Assembly (NCBI GenBank): GCA_022828595.1
Contig: JAKGHH010000002.1
Span: 72,450,383-72,514,382, forward strand
Source of the DNA: Nelumbo lutea
Taxonomy: Eukaryota; Streptophyta; Magnoliopsida; Proteales; Nelumbonaceae
Direction of reading: 5' to 3'
Length of the DNA: 64,000 nucleotides
Positions 9,846-22,117 of the stretch are shown here, piece after piece. A model generated the notes under the pieces. It ran no database searches. It worked only from the letters and a program-made list of their open reading frames with translations, and had not been told where the DNA came from. The translations under genes were made by a program, and so were the position numbers. Every line of letters begins with the position of its first letter. The first letter of the stretch is position 1.

Positions 9846-12800
9846 GTCCACTCTACCTGAATTAAACCCCTAATTAAGAATGCTCAAGAGAGGAGGGTAG
9901 GACCTTCTACGTTCTATAGATTTTGTATATGAATAAAGGTGTAATGTGGCCCGTTTCGGGTTGGCACAACCCACTTTTGTAGGTTGCCCACACAGTAGCG
10001 GGTTGTGCTATACTAGCACGTAGGCTTGGGCAAGTGGTGTCTGCCTAGTTGAAATCCCTCAAAGGGGCATCCCAACACAACTTGTGTCACAAAGCCCAAA
10101 TGGGTCTGTGCTGTAACGGGCTGCAGGTTGGGCTAGGCCAGGCCACGGGCTTGGGCTATGGTTCTAGGTCAAGCTGGGCACAAGCCAAATATACCTTGAG
10201 TTTTTTAAAGTATTTTCCACTTTTTTTTTGCTAAGTAAAAAACGATAAGTTTTGGAAAAAATAAAAATTATCAAAAAACACTAAACAAACAAATTGAAAA
10301 AATCCAAAAAAATTATTTCATTTGAATTTAATGCAAACAAATATACGATTGATCATATGTGAAGTAATAAAATTAAATTGAAAAAAAATATATATACAAT
10401 GGAATTAGAATAAAATTGGTAACAGCATTGAAAAATCATAAATAGCTTTTAAATAAAATTAAATAACCAAATTTATAATAATTTTAAAATTATTGTACAA
10501 TTATTGAATATACAAAAACAATTGACTTCAATATTTTCTTTACCTTCTAGTTCCACCTCCTCCATCTCCTTTATATTGATTTGCATCATCTACATATGGT
10601 GAACCACCATCAATTTGAATGTCATCCCCCACCTTATTTTGTTGTCTATCATCTACATCTTGTCAATCCTTCAAACATATGCACATATTCATGCTTTTGT
10701 CCTTAATGCATCTTTTTTTCTAGCCCAATACCCTAGCACTTGCATTAAAACAAGACTTCCAATAGAATTATGGACACCAAAGGGGTTAGTTGATCATGTG
10801 ATATAGTGGCAAGCACTAGATAATTTTTTCATGTTCTTTCCACTAGGCTAAGATATAATAACTATGTAATTCCTCAAAGGTGAGAAATCTTGTTAAATAT
10901 TGCCCTAATATAGTTTTGACACTAGTCGGAACCCATGCAATGCATGAGCTTTGTCAAGTATATTTAAGGTAAAAGGAGTCTAATGGCATTCCTAATTAGG
11001 TCAAGCTAAACCAAATCCACCCTAAGTTTTTTTTTTTGGAATACAAGAGGGAAAAAGGCTTTTAAAATAAGTAAAGGGTAATGCGACCCCAGTGATTAAG
11101 GGTAGAGCCTGGGTGACTAGGAATTGCAATGAGGCGGGGTAGGAGTGGGTTTTGCTTGCCCTGTCCACAACCCCAAACTCAAATCCCCACCCTAAACCCC
11201 AACAACGCTAGAAATCCTAACTTCATCCTCATCCCCATGGGGAATGGGGATCCCTGAATTTCCTCGCTCCACCCTTGTCAGTCCTACTTGCATACTTAGC
11301 CCATTATTATGATTGATTTTGGTCAACGGACTTTGATCCAAACTATATAATCATTTAACTGTTTAAAGTGGATAATCATTACACACCAATAGCTATTTTT
11401 TATAATTTAAATATTTTGTTATATTTATTATGAATATTATGGTTTTTTAACCATTGTTGACCCGCACGAACGAACAGTTTAGCTTGAAAGCCGTCAAGGA
11501 AACCAGTTCCGCTTCACCCTTAACCCATATCTTGGCAAAAAACCACTGACTTGGTCAATGACCCATCATCGACCCATTCCACCCGGACAACATTTTTTTT
11601 GTTGTTTTGTAATCTTTTGTTTTTAAAATTGGAGCGAGTCATTTGTTCAAACTAGACAGTCGAACCACTAACCTAGAAACCGTTGGCCAAAGTGGTTATA
11701 GTTCCATGTCGGTTTTTAAAACATTGATCACAAGTGGATCCATTTCAAACCCAATGATTGAAATGCTAACCCAAAACCCAAAGGAAAAAAGGGTTCCATT
11801 TTCAATTTGACTTTTAAAACATTGGGTTAAAGTTAACTTCATTAATTAGCTTATGTAGATTAGTTATGGTAACTTAACTTAAAGTTGATTAATTATGTTA
11901 CTTAATTTAAGTTCATTTAACTTAATTAAATGAACTAAATAGAATAATTATGTTGACTCATTTAAGTAGGTGATACTTTAATTAGCTAATCAAATAAACT
12001 GATGCATTCAAAAAAGTCAAACAAATTACTTATTAATTATCTAACTTTGATTAATTTCCTAATTAAAATAAATTAGTGCCTTAATTTAATTAGGTAACTT
12101 TACACATAGCAGATACTTGAATTCAGTTATCAGGTTAATGAAACTTACTTAAGATAATTAAGTTTAATTATGTTAGTTAAACTAGCTCTATTTAGGGAGA
12201 AGTTTAAGTTAATATAAGTTAAATTAACATGTTAATGTTAGTTTAAGGTAGTTTAGGTCAATAATGTGCTTTTACATATAGCATATATAATCATACATGA
12301 TTAAAGACAATAATAATGTTTAATGGGTCATGTTTATATAACATTGCTTTGAAAGTGGGTTCTAAAGCATTGTTTATATAAGATTGTTTTAAAAATAGGT
12401 CATGTTTCATAATGTGTTGGAGAGGTTTTAAGGGTGTGGGGATTGCAACGAAACTGGAATTTGGGGGTCTTTTCTGCAAGTTATTGCAATAGAACTGGAA
12501 TTTGGGGGCCTTTTTTGCAACTTTGAAGGTTGAGTTTACTCTATAGAAGAGTGGAGTTTAGAAGTTATTGGACATTATGTTATAGTAATTGGTTTACCAA
12601 GATAAAAAGAAGAAGAAAAAAAGCTCATCATTCTTATTATTGTTTAAGTGGTAAGATTTATGATGTTGTTGTAATACAGAGGTTATTGTTTATTTGACTT
12701 ATACAAGTAGTAGCATTGGAGGAGGCAACAGAAAGTGAGATTTCAGGTTTATGATTCTAGGTAAGCTGATGGAAATTTGCACCAACTCTCCTCTTACCAT

Positions 12801-15800
12801 TTTCATTTTAGTATTTAAGCTTGAGTGGTGAAACTATAATCATATTCAAAGAGGGAGATTAAAATGACAACCTCAACCTTAAATGATGAGCAGTATGGGG
12901 TTCGCATATTTTATTTTGATGATAATGTGATGGGAATGAAGTGATTGATATTCCCTTTATAATTGGCTACGTTTTTATGTCAAAGTTACATGGTAGTGGC
13001 TACGAGTTAACTATACCATTATAATGACTAGGGTGCTTAGGGAGGATTTCTTTGTTTGACACATGTTGCATTTGAATGACGACACGCGTCTCTTTATTCT
13101 TCCCCTCTTCCTTTGTTTTTCCTTTATTTTGATTCACTTGTTTTTTTTATTAGTATGTGATATTTAATTATTAGCACTCAATTTATAGACACTCAACTTA
13201 TAAAGCTTTAATATATACTTTAATATACAATCCATCCACCTCCTAGCTTATACACCTTCATAATAAAATTTTATGAGAAAAAAATTGCATTGTTCACATA
13301 AATTACAAATCAATTTCACATTGATAGTTTGTCCCTTATCTAGATAAACTCCTTGTACTTAGATAGTTAAATACTTGGATGAATTATTCTTAGATAGTCC
13401 AATATTTTTTTTTTCAGTTTCACATTTGAATTTGATCATCTATAAAATCAGTTTTTATTTTAAATGAAATAAAAAATAAATAGATTTTTTAATAATTGTA
13501 CATTTTTTATATTTTTTAAATACATAACATAATTTGATTAGTTAAATGTAAATAACTTGTAATTGATAGTCTTCTCGCCCATGCCTCTACGCTAGTTTAA
13601 CTTTGTAATGTTTGAAGTTGTACTCCTCTTAACCTAGCTCCAAAATAACACTTAACCCAGTTTCCAAAATACATTGTAATCAGAAGATCAACAAATTACA
13701 ACAATTTAAAATATTAGCTCAATCTTTGACATCTCCTTCCCAAAATAACTCCACTCTTTGACAACTTGTTTTGGCCCAATCTCCTACAACAAATGATAGT
13801 AATCCCAATGTTATTAATGTGAAAATTGATTGGCTATATAAAGGTCTAAGTTGGTTTTAAAAACATTGATTAGAACAAAATGGTATCAATATAAAGATGA
13901 AATAAATTCACAAGACTTCAGCAACCAACTACATCGATTTAAATCTTGATGGCTAAAAGTTGAATTGGTATTAGCTAGATAATCATGGTAAAACCAAGCA
14001 AAATTACATGGACTAGTTCATATTTTCTTTCTACATGGGTTTTGGCCTGATTGTATATATATTGAATTATTTTGTTTTATCCTTAATGCATTACATTACC
14101 TCTTAACTTATAAGTCTTTCTACTATGAATTTTACATCTGTATCTTCATTTATTCTACTTGAATTTTGCATATGTATCCTTTCCTACATGTTGTGGTACT
14201 ATTCTATTGCCTAAATGCACACAACATAAAGTGATGTTTGTCATATTAGGTATGAATCCTTGGCCCAATGACCTTCTAATGGAAAACCAATTTGGATCCC
14301 AATCACATAAAATATGAGAAAACAAGTGAAGGAAGAAAGATTTTGAGAAGGAGGGGCAAAAATATTCCAACTTTTTTATGTTTTAAGGAATATAGTGCAT
14401 TTTTTTAAGGGGAAATGATTGTATAACCACATCACATATATTTGAGAATAATGAAAACATACGAGTACATTGTTAAATAGACTATTCATCCATAAGGGAA
14501 AATGATTGTACAACCCCATCACATATATTTGAGAATAATGAAAACATATGACTACTAAAGCTTGGTGATGATACACCAAAAGAAGAAACCTTCCTCTAAG
14601 AAATATTTGTTGTATGTTCTTCAATTATTTTTTTTTATAGTTAAATAAACTTAAAAAGTCAATTTAGTGCGTACACAATATACATGAATGCCCAAATGCA
14701 AAGACACTGATGAAGATGTATGAACATTCATGTTAGATACGTTCTTCATTTATTATATATATGCAAAAGCATTTTCTTTCCTCATGCTGTTTTTCTCTTG
14801 CATTTGACACCTATTATTGTGTTTTTCCTCTTTGTTTGGATGGCCTATCTTTCTAATAGTCATTTTGCTAGTAGTATGCTTTTAGTATAGAAGGTACCAG
14901 CAATAGCCAATACCCATTTTCATACCTGAAGGAGTAAATATTTTTTTTTTATCAATCCACAAATTCTGTGAACTAAAAAATCAATACAAAAAAAATTGCT
15001 TAAATTGTTAGAAAAGAACAAGGGAAATCACTAATTGCATTAAGGGGCTTTGTTTCCATTAATTTCTTTGGGTTTTAGGGTTACCGAGAGACTCGGTTTC
15101 CAACAATAAGCCTCATAAATGCCAATGGGCCATCTTTTAAGTGGATGAGAGAGACAACTTGTTATTAACTTTCGGGTTATTAGACCCGTTTGTGGCGTGG
15201 AGACCTACATGGTTGGTCGTCATGTAGTTTGACTTGATATCCAAATTTCTCATGTTTTTAGGCACAAACATAAAATAAAGCTCTAGGCAAGGCAAGGGGT
15301 AAAGCATCACAAATCAAACAATCCAACTCTTTCAATAAAATTGGAAATAAAATCAAAGTTATCCATTTGGCCCACCTTAGAAATGAATTCAATTAAGAAA
15401 TTGGTTCTCTATAAACCCCAATAGATAGCATGCACGTAAAGGGAGAGAATTCAAAATCATAATAGCAGGAGATACATGACAATAAGTGAACTCTTTGTGT
15501 CTGTCTGTGTATCCCAGTTTTGACCAATATGGCAATGAAAAATTACAGGCAAATATTAATTCATCAAATAATATTTGAAAAAATTAAGAAATCATGATTT
15601 GCAAATGATGATTCATATTTATCTAGGGCCACTAATGGATTGTATTTACCCAATAGAACTGAACCAACCTAACTAATTATGTCATTTCAAGTGGTCTTGT
15701 CCTGAACTCTTGATTATGGCATTCCTATTCAAAGGCTTTGACAAAAATGAAAAAGAAGTAAAAAGAAAATAAGACTTTAAATTGTAATGTGACATGGGAG

Positions 15801-16395
15801 AATACAATTTTGCATTTTAATCATTTTTAAGATGTTCTAATCTGGATAGGAAGTAAATTAACAATTAAAAATATTTCTGTAGTTTAAAAATTAGCAATTG
15901 ATATGAGTCTTGCTAGATACCTAATAGATAACCAATCTTCAAGACCCATCTCCTCTTAAGAAATTTTAAAAATAACAAAGTAAAAGAAAAATTTCTAATG
16001 TTGATTTTGAAAAGAATTTATTGCAGACCAGGTGTACAACCTTCCAAGGTAATAGAAGTGTTAGCAATTCCAAGTAAGAATGTCTCTGCGTGTTCTATTT
16101 TACTTGAAAGAAAATGAGTTTGAAATAAAAGCCTCGTGATTAATAAAACCATGAGTTTCAATGCAAAACTCCAACAAAAAACAAAACCAAAGAAACATAG
16201 AACTAAATAAAACCAAAACCAAAGAAAAAGTAAAACGACGCTAGATCTGTGCCCACAATGAAACCATACTAGCGACTAAAAAAGCACTAACATGTCAATG
16301 CTTTCATGTTCAAAAAGCATAAAGCATAGACATGTTAATAATCCAAAACAGGGGTTAGAAGAAAGATATAAACAAAAAAAAAAAAAGACACGCAC
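9846..16395. other. Gene-free AT-rich stretch of about 6.5 kb
   Basis: No supported gene. Recognisable items: a GGCTTGGGC/GCCCAAG-rich patch (about 9945-10190); a GGGGT/CCCCA-rich patch (about 11115-11280) and a GGTTCGA-like patch (about 11450-11725), all resembling decayed small transposons; TTAAGTTAA-type low-complexity sequence (11820-12260); and a two-copy 50-bp repeat, GAACTGGAATTTGGGGG (about 12445-12520). Elsewhere the sequence is unique-looking AT-rich DNA with only short random ORFs. Confidence 0.55.
14407..14565. repeat. Two-copy tandem repeat, period about 87 bp
   Basis: Both copies contain AAATGATTGTA, ACATCACATATATTTGAG-like and AATAATGAAAACATA. They are similar but diverged, so older than the duplication at 9.2 kb. 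Confidence 0.75.
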
Positions 16396-16406
16396 CTGAA
16401 TAGATC

Positions 16407-16540
16407 GACCAACTCCTTGGCAAAGAATAAGAAAATGGTGCTATTGAATGGATCGACCAACCCAAACAAAAAGAAAAAGAAAATGGGGCCTTTGAATAAA
16501 TCGATCAACCCAAGCAAAAAAGAAAAAAAAAAAATAGATA
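16407..16540. repeat. Three-copy degenerate tandem repeat, about 48-bp period
   Basis: Successive units carry GATCGACCAAC, an A-rich segment with AAGAAAATGG, then TTGAATGGATC or TTGAATAAATC. Purine-rich and non-coding. Confidence 0.7.
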
Positions 16541-16661
16541 GATATTTGGATCCGACACCTCTTTCGTTTGACTTCTTATCTTTGGAGATCCTTAAATCAA
16601 CCATGTTCAAAGATTTTGGTGGGACTTACTGTAGGTCGTTTTGAACACCATTTGATTACCT

Positions 16662-16663
<2 letters not shown>

Positions 16664-16700
<37 letters not shown>

Positions 16701-16792
16701 ATGCCCAAACTCTTTGTCTCTCTCTTTCTCTCTCATACGCTTGAACTAACCAATCGCATGAACTCTCTCTCCACCTGCCTGAGGATAACCCA

Positions 16793-16837
<45 letters not shown>
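16664..16837. repeat. Two (TC)n microsatellites with related sequence between
   Basis: Pure TC runs at about 16668-16697 and 16797-16837, with further CTCTCT words between them. Confidence 0.9.
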
Positions 16838-16840
<3 letters not shown>

Positions 16841-19140
16841 CACTTACAACAACAAGATCGGGCGAAATAAGGGGTTGCGAGAGGAAGAAAAACCTTGTAA
16901 TTGCGACCAAAGCCAAATCCATGTTACTTCCTTCTATCCCCCCAACGGTTATTAGAGCCAATGTTTCAATCAATTTACTTAGCACCATTCACCTCTACCA
17001 GCAAGCCTCGTCGTCAAGTCACCTCGAGCATTCAGTGAGGACTCAGGATCAAGTCACATCGAGCAGCGATGCCGGGGATGGAAATAAGACAGAAAAGGGG
17101 AAAACCCAATGGAAGAGACAAGTGTTGTCATTCAAATGCAACATGTGTCGAAAATAAGCCATTCCTAAGCCCCCCAGTCGTTATAAGAACATAGTTAGAT
17201 TAGATTTACATCTTTTTTATTTAGATTTTACAATCATAAGAGTAAAGAGTGTATTGCCTATAAATTGTATACATTTCCTTTTAGTGGTCATAGTCAGAAA
17301 GAGACACCTACCAACTTCTTTCCAGTTCTTCTACTTTCAACTTGAACTAAGAGGTTTGTCTCTAATGATTTCATGTTGTTAGGAGTATGGGTGATAGAAT
17401 TCCAAGCTCTATCATGGAAAATTACCTTGCATGCTAATGATTTACGCGGAAACAACTATAGTTTTGAGAGTGCATGGAGATATGAAAGTACCTTTGCTAG
17501 GAAAAATGTTATTTGTTGTTCAAATGTGCTCAGAAAAGTCTTGTTTAGATTGGTTGTTTAAGTATACTCAGCGATATGATCCAATTTAATTACAGATTGC
17601 TTCAAATTCAATTACAACAATGTGATCCAAAACTATCTCCATTGATCTCTATACTACTACTCTCCAAGGACATAATAATGTTGTAAAGAATGCAGGTTCA
17701 TCTTTGTGGTGGAGTTTTTGTGAGCAATTCACTTTGTAGAGTGGCGTCTTTTGGCAGGTCAATATGTCTTTCAAAGATGCTTGACCTTGCTTCCATAGAG
17801 CATTTGTCACAGGAGAATTATACTTTCCAAGCCGTATTGGGAGGGGATGAGTTAGAACCCATTGAATCCACAGGTTCCTGGGATTGGTTCTGTTACATGA
17901 CTGTCATGGGCTTTTAATTAACCAACTTTCAAGTCTACATGACTAATATATTTGAACAATTTGTTTTTATATGTTATGACCATTGGCATAAGCTTGTTTT
18001 TTTGTAGTGAACAAATACTTGGGTTAAGAGTGGAAAATCTAGAATTATTAGATTTTTGTGTACAAAATTTAATGGAATCGTTGCAAAAGAAAATTCTAAA
18101 AGGAATACCAACCCTTAATATAAAAAACACAAACAAAAATAAAATTACCAAAATATTCTTATAATGGTTACTGATGGAAGTTTCATCAGCATTGTATTTC
18201 TACCTATAATTTTACAAAATAAGAGTAAGATAACAATCAAAACAAACAATACAACTAATGCTACCATAAGCAAGATTAGCATATTTCTAATATTGTATAA
18301 TTCCAACTATATCTCATGTTTAAAATATGATTGCTCCATTTTCATCTCATTTGGTACATCCCTCTTAAACAGAACTATTGTTGAACTGTCATTTTGCATT
18401 GTATGTGAAATCTCATTTTCTTGTATTCCTTTATTTGTTCATAACACCACTTGAAGAGTGAACACCTAGTGTCTTGCAAAGAATAACAATAATAATATAA
18501 TTATTAAATATCATGAAAGATAATAATCAATTATAGATTTAACTTTAAAGTGATTAAAGAGAACGACTTACATATTTGTAAAAGTATCTGCTTTCCTTTG
18601 AGTATTAGACTTTATGTACATCACATTTCAATGGTGGTATACCGACGAACTTATTTATTAAAGCATGAGAAGCCATTTTTCATCTATCAACCTACATAGA
18701 ATCAACAAATTTCACATCTTGATGCTCGGATTCCATTTTGGAAATGTCCCGTGTACAATAACATGAATGAAAATGGGCCATGTTCCCACATTTTATTAAA
18801 GAGAAACCTTTCAATACATTTTCCTATTTTTTTGGTGTGACCACCAAACTCTAAAGTGATTGTACCCCCATTAACCAACTTCTCTACTTTCATATTTTTC
18901 CTCTCTTATCTTTTATACTTTTGTTTTCATAGTGAGTTTTCCTTGGATACGTGTAGACTTTTCCTCAAAGAGTTGCTATATATCCTGATTTGTGCCCACT
19001 AGGGTAAAAGAATCTCAATAAACTATTTGTAGAAGAAATGAAAAAATAATATAGAAAACAAAAAAATTAATCAACTTGGGTAATGTGTTGTAACAAAGGT
19101 TTTAAGTCAAACTCAAGCATAATAACAAGAAACAATCAAA
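16838..19140. other. Non-coding or unrecognised
   Basis: No gene can be supported. Short ORFs at 16921-17157 and 17690-17917 have ordinary composition but no recognisable motif. The second follows an acceptor-like TTTCAG-poor AATGCAG context and could be an exon relic, which is unproven. The rest is AT-rich. Confidence 0.45.
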
Positions 19141-19159
19141 ACGGTTATAGTTAGCTTTG

Positions 19160-19313
19160 TTTGTGCGTGTGTGTGTGTGGGGGGGGGGGAGAGGGGGGAG
19201 AGAGAGATGCCATTGCCACCCTGGTTTTTAGATCTGTCACTGCAACTAGTTAAAGTGGAGGTGACGGAACCGAGAAAGAAAAGAAGAAGAAGAAGAAGTA
19301 GATATATATATAA

Positions 19314-19346
<33 letters not shown>

Positions 19347-19545
19347 ATAAATGCTAGTGCTGCTACCGCCCTGGTTTCAGACCTGCTGCTACAAGTTGTA
19401 GTGGCGGTGACAGAACAGAGAAAGAAAAAAGGGGAAGAAGAAGAAAGGAGAGAGGAGAGAGAGAAAAATCACTTGCCACAGCTGCCTTGGGTTCCGATTT
19501 GCGAAGAGAAAAGGATAAGAGAGAGAGAGAGGAAGAAAAAGACGT
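19160..19545. repeat. GA-rich degenerate tandem repeats
   Basis: Three related blocks (near 19206, 19350 and 19470) each carry a TGCCA/CTGCTACCGCCCTGGTTT-like start, then GTGGAGGTGACGGAAC or GTGGCGGTGACAGAAC, then a long GA/GAA tract. A G-run and a GT microsatellite precede them at 19163-19190. Confidence 0.75.
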
Positions 19546-19700
19546 TGTAAAACTACACCGATAGTATAGTTTACATTGATTATTGGTGTAAAAAAAAATT
19601 AAAAAATCAGTTTTACACCGATTTATGGTGTAAAACTACACACTTTCCAAACATGTGGAAAATTGAACCGAGGTGTAAATTTTACCCCGATTCGATTTTC
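19546..19700. repeat. ACACCGA/TCGGTGT palindromic patch
   Basis: GTTTTACACC and GGTGTAAAAC form a perfect 10-bp stem around a 7-nt loop (about 19609-19635). Further ACACCGAT and ACCGAGGTGT words surround it. It resembles a decayed foldback element. Confidence 0.5.
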
Positions 19701-20855
19701 CACCCCAAACAAATGTGGCCTTAGTAATCATATGAGAACGATATCTGAAATATGAAAAATATCATTCAGGACTGGAGCTTGTAATAAGAAATGTGAAATC
19801 TAAGAAATATAAGAATGCTAATCACGTGAGAATGAATGAAATATGAGAATATGCTTTACTTACTTAAGAATGACCTTAGAACTACGATTTCATGGAAAAT
19901 ATAGGGTAATAAGGTTTTAAAAATAAGAAAAATCATATATGAGAATGAAACCCCTTATATGTTTTAGTGAGATTCATCCACTTTTGATGTAGTTGAGGCC
20001 TAATAATGAAAAAAATGGATAAAAGGGTTTATAAATTGGGGTTTATACATTAGAAGGGCAAAACGATCAAAAAATGCATAAGGGTAATTTTGGAATTACC
20101 AAATGTTTAATTAATGGAATACTAAACGAATGTACCCAGTGTTTATTTCTGAAAGTTCAAAGTACCTAAGTGTTGCATTCAAAGTTTGAGGTACCTATTT
20201 GTTACCACCCCCAAAGTACAAACTACCTATCTGTAATTCACCATGAATAAAATCATACAAGTACGAAGATGTTCTAAATGCAAAGTTTCAAGGGCTACGA
20301 GGACAATGTAAGACGAAATCTGAATTCCCATTCTCACATTGCTGAATCGGGCATTTTATTTTTAGGTAAATAACTGAAAATTCCCTTGAAGTTTTTGACT
20401 GTTACTAAAATCTCCCATGAAATTTGGTAATTGCAGTAACCTCCCATAAACTTTCTTATATAGTTGCAAGCAGACCCCCCTCCATTAGAATCCTCTTATA
20501 AGAGGCACAAAAATATCTAAAATACCCATGCAATTATTATTGAGCCTAATTTCTATATTCTAAAAACAAAAAAAAGTAAAAAATTTAAAATCCAACTTTA
20601 CTTTTTAGCGATTGATATGAAAGAAAATTTGAAAATAAATGAATTTCAACGAAGAGATTGGAAGGCTTTGGACTAGTATATTAAGAGAAAAAAGCATTTT
20701 GGTTAAAAAGTAATTGTATAGATTTTTTGGACATTTTGACATCTCTTTTTGAAAGATTACAACAAAAAGGGTGCAGCTGGGTGTCGAGAGAATTTGTGAC
20801 GACTTCATGGATATTAACCAGCTGACAAAGTCCAGCTTGAATGAAATCCGAAATC
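19701..20855. other. Non-coding upstream of DONSON
   Basis: AT-rich sequence with no supported gene. A patch at 20390-20480 repeats CTCCCATGAAA and CTCCCATAAAC words. Confidence 0.5.
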
Positions 20856-21059
20856 CGATCGGGTTCCAGTTCGTTTCCGTTTTGTCATACAAACGATCGG
20901 ATTTGGACCGAACTCGGACAAGACACACTCGATCCGATTACAGGTCTAATGAAGTGTCGATCGGGTTCCAGTTCGATTCCGTTTTGTCATACAAACGACC
21001 GGATTTCGATCGAACTAGGGCAAGGCACACCCGATCCGATTACAGGTCTAATGAAGTGT
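20856..21059. repeat. Tandem duplication, period 102 bp
   Basis: Two copies, starting CGATCGGGTTCCAGTTCG at 20856 and 20958, each end ATTACAGGTCTAATGAAGTG. A few substitutions separate them. The unit is rich in CGAT/GATCG words that are locally self-complementary. It makes a repetitive but apparently meaningless ORF. It ends about 1 kb upstream of the DONSON start codon. Confidence 0.92.
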
Positions 21060-21179
21060 GACTGTGTGAGACGATTTCAACACCCGATCGTGTATCACAC
21101 GGGTTCTTTCTAATAATAATAAAGAATAATAAAAACGGAGATGAACGTTACATTAGGCAGCTGACGGCGTCAGTGCCGA

Positions 21180-21484
21180 GGGGAGAAAGGGAGGGAAAGA
21201 ATTTATTCAAATAAAAACAAAGATTACAATTTATATCCTTTTGCCGCATTTACTCACGTTTTGAAGCCCGGGAACTTCCCTTTCTTTTCCCTTTTCCCTC
21301 CCGCTCTCTCCCTCTCTCTCTCTCTCTCTCTCTTCGTCTCCGGAAGCCCGATCTTTGCCCTAAAAATTATCGTTTAGGGCAAATCGATTCAAACTGATGT
21401 GAGATTTCACTTTCTGATGCAGTGGAGTTCAGATCGTGTTTGACGAGTTCGTGGCTTCGCTTCCGCTGTTCAAAAAGATTTTCA
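21180..21484 (+). promoter_or_regulatory. Promoter and leader region of DONSON with CT-rich tract
   Basis: A pyrimidine-rich stretch at about 21275-21335, including (CT)n at 21310-21333, precedes the inferred first non-coding exon. CT-rich initiator regions without a clear TATA box are common in plant housekeeping genes. The exact transcription start cannot be read from sequence. Confidence 0.45.
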
Positions 21485-22117
21485 ATGTCGAGGTATCAGT
21501 TGATTCAACATATTCCGACGTTTTCCTTTTTTGTTTTTCCCTTCAATTGTTTTATGCTTCCTATGTAATCAGCTGAGGATTGATTACGGAGATACTAATC
21601 GGGGATTTTCTGTATCTGCCACTTTGTGTTGTTATGATTGAGCAATCAAGATTCCTGCTTTGTAGATGGGTCTTCTAAGAAATGTTTTATTTCTACTTAA
21701 CCGCCTTTTTAAGAAATGAAAAGTCAGGATTATCTTGGATTGGTGAAGTGTGAGTAATTTCTGTAGCTGCTTCTGGTAGAAAAGAAAAGTAATAAAATGC
21801 AGGAATTTCAGAAATCTCTCAGTTTACAACAAGGAAAAAGTTGCGTGAGAAACAAATATATATTTTTTTTCTAGGGAGAGGCCTGTGGCTGTAGAAAAGT
21901 TAGATCGTAGTTTTTTGAAGAAATAGGGTTACTTGTGATCAGATAAGAACCTAGCAGTGCGCGGGTGCGGTAAAAGTTGAAGTTAACAGATGCTTTACCT
22001 TTTTTCTTGTAATGCTGCTATTAGTTATTCCACACTATGTTCCTTGACTGTTGGATGCGTGGAACAATTGCAGGAAAAAATTTGGTCATGGCGGGAATAT
22101 ATAGATTTACAATATGA
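21485..22117 (+). promoter_or_regulatory. 5' leader intron and short upstream ORFs of DONSON
   Basis: A leader intron is predicted from GT at 21493 (GTCGAG|GTATCAG) to CAG ending at 22073 (AACAATTGCAG). Splicing would join ATG at 21485 to downstream codons, giving a 12-codon uORF, MSRKKFGHGGNI-stop. A second uORF starts at 22088 (MAGIYRFTI) and its TGA (22115-22117) overlaps the main start as ATGA. An arrangement of this kind could lower or gate translation. That is inferred from layout. Confidence 0.55.

Noticed and set aside
16597..16839. Arg-Glu repeat ORF on the minus strand
   Set aside because: A translation of TC/GA microsatellites, not a gene.
19160..19330. Telomere-like or centromere-like satellite
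   Set aside because: The tracts are GA/GT microsatellites in a three-copy local repeat, with no telomere motif or long monomer array.
20771..21113. Repetitive ORF encoding two similar 34-aa units
   Set aside because: A by-product of the 102-bp tandem duplication; the period is a multiple of three, which keeps the frame open by chance.
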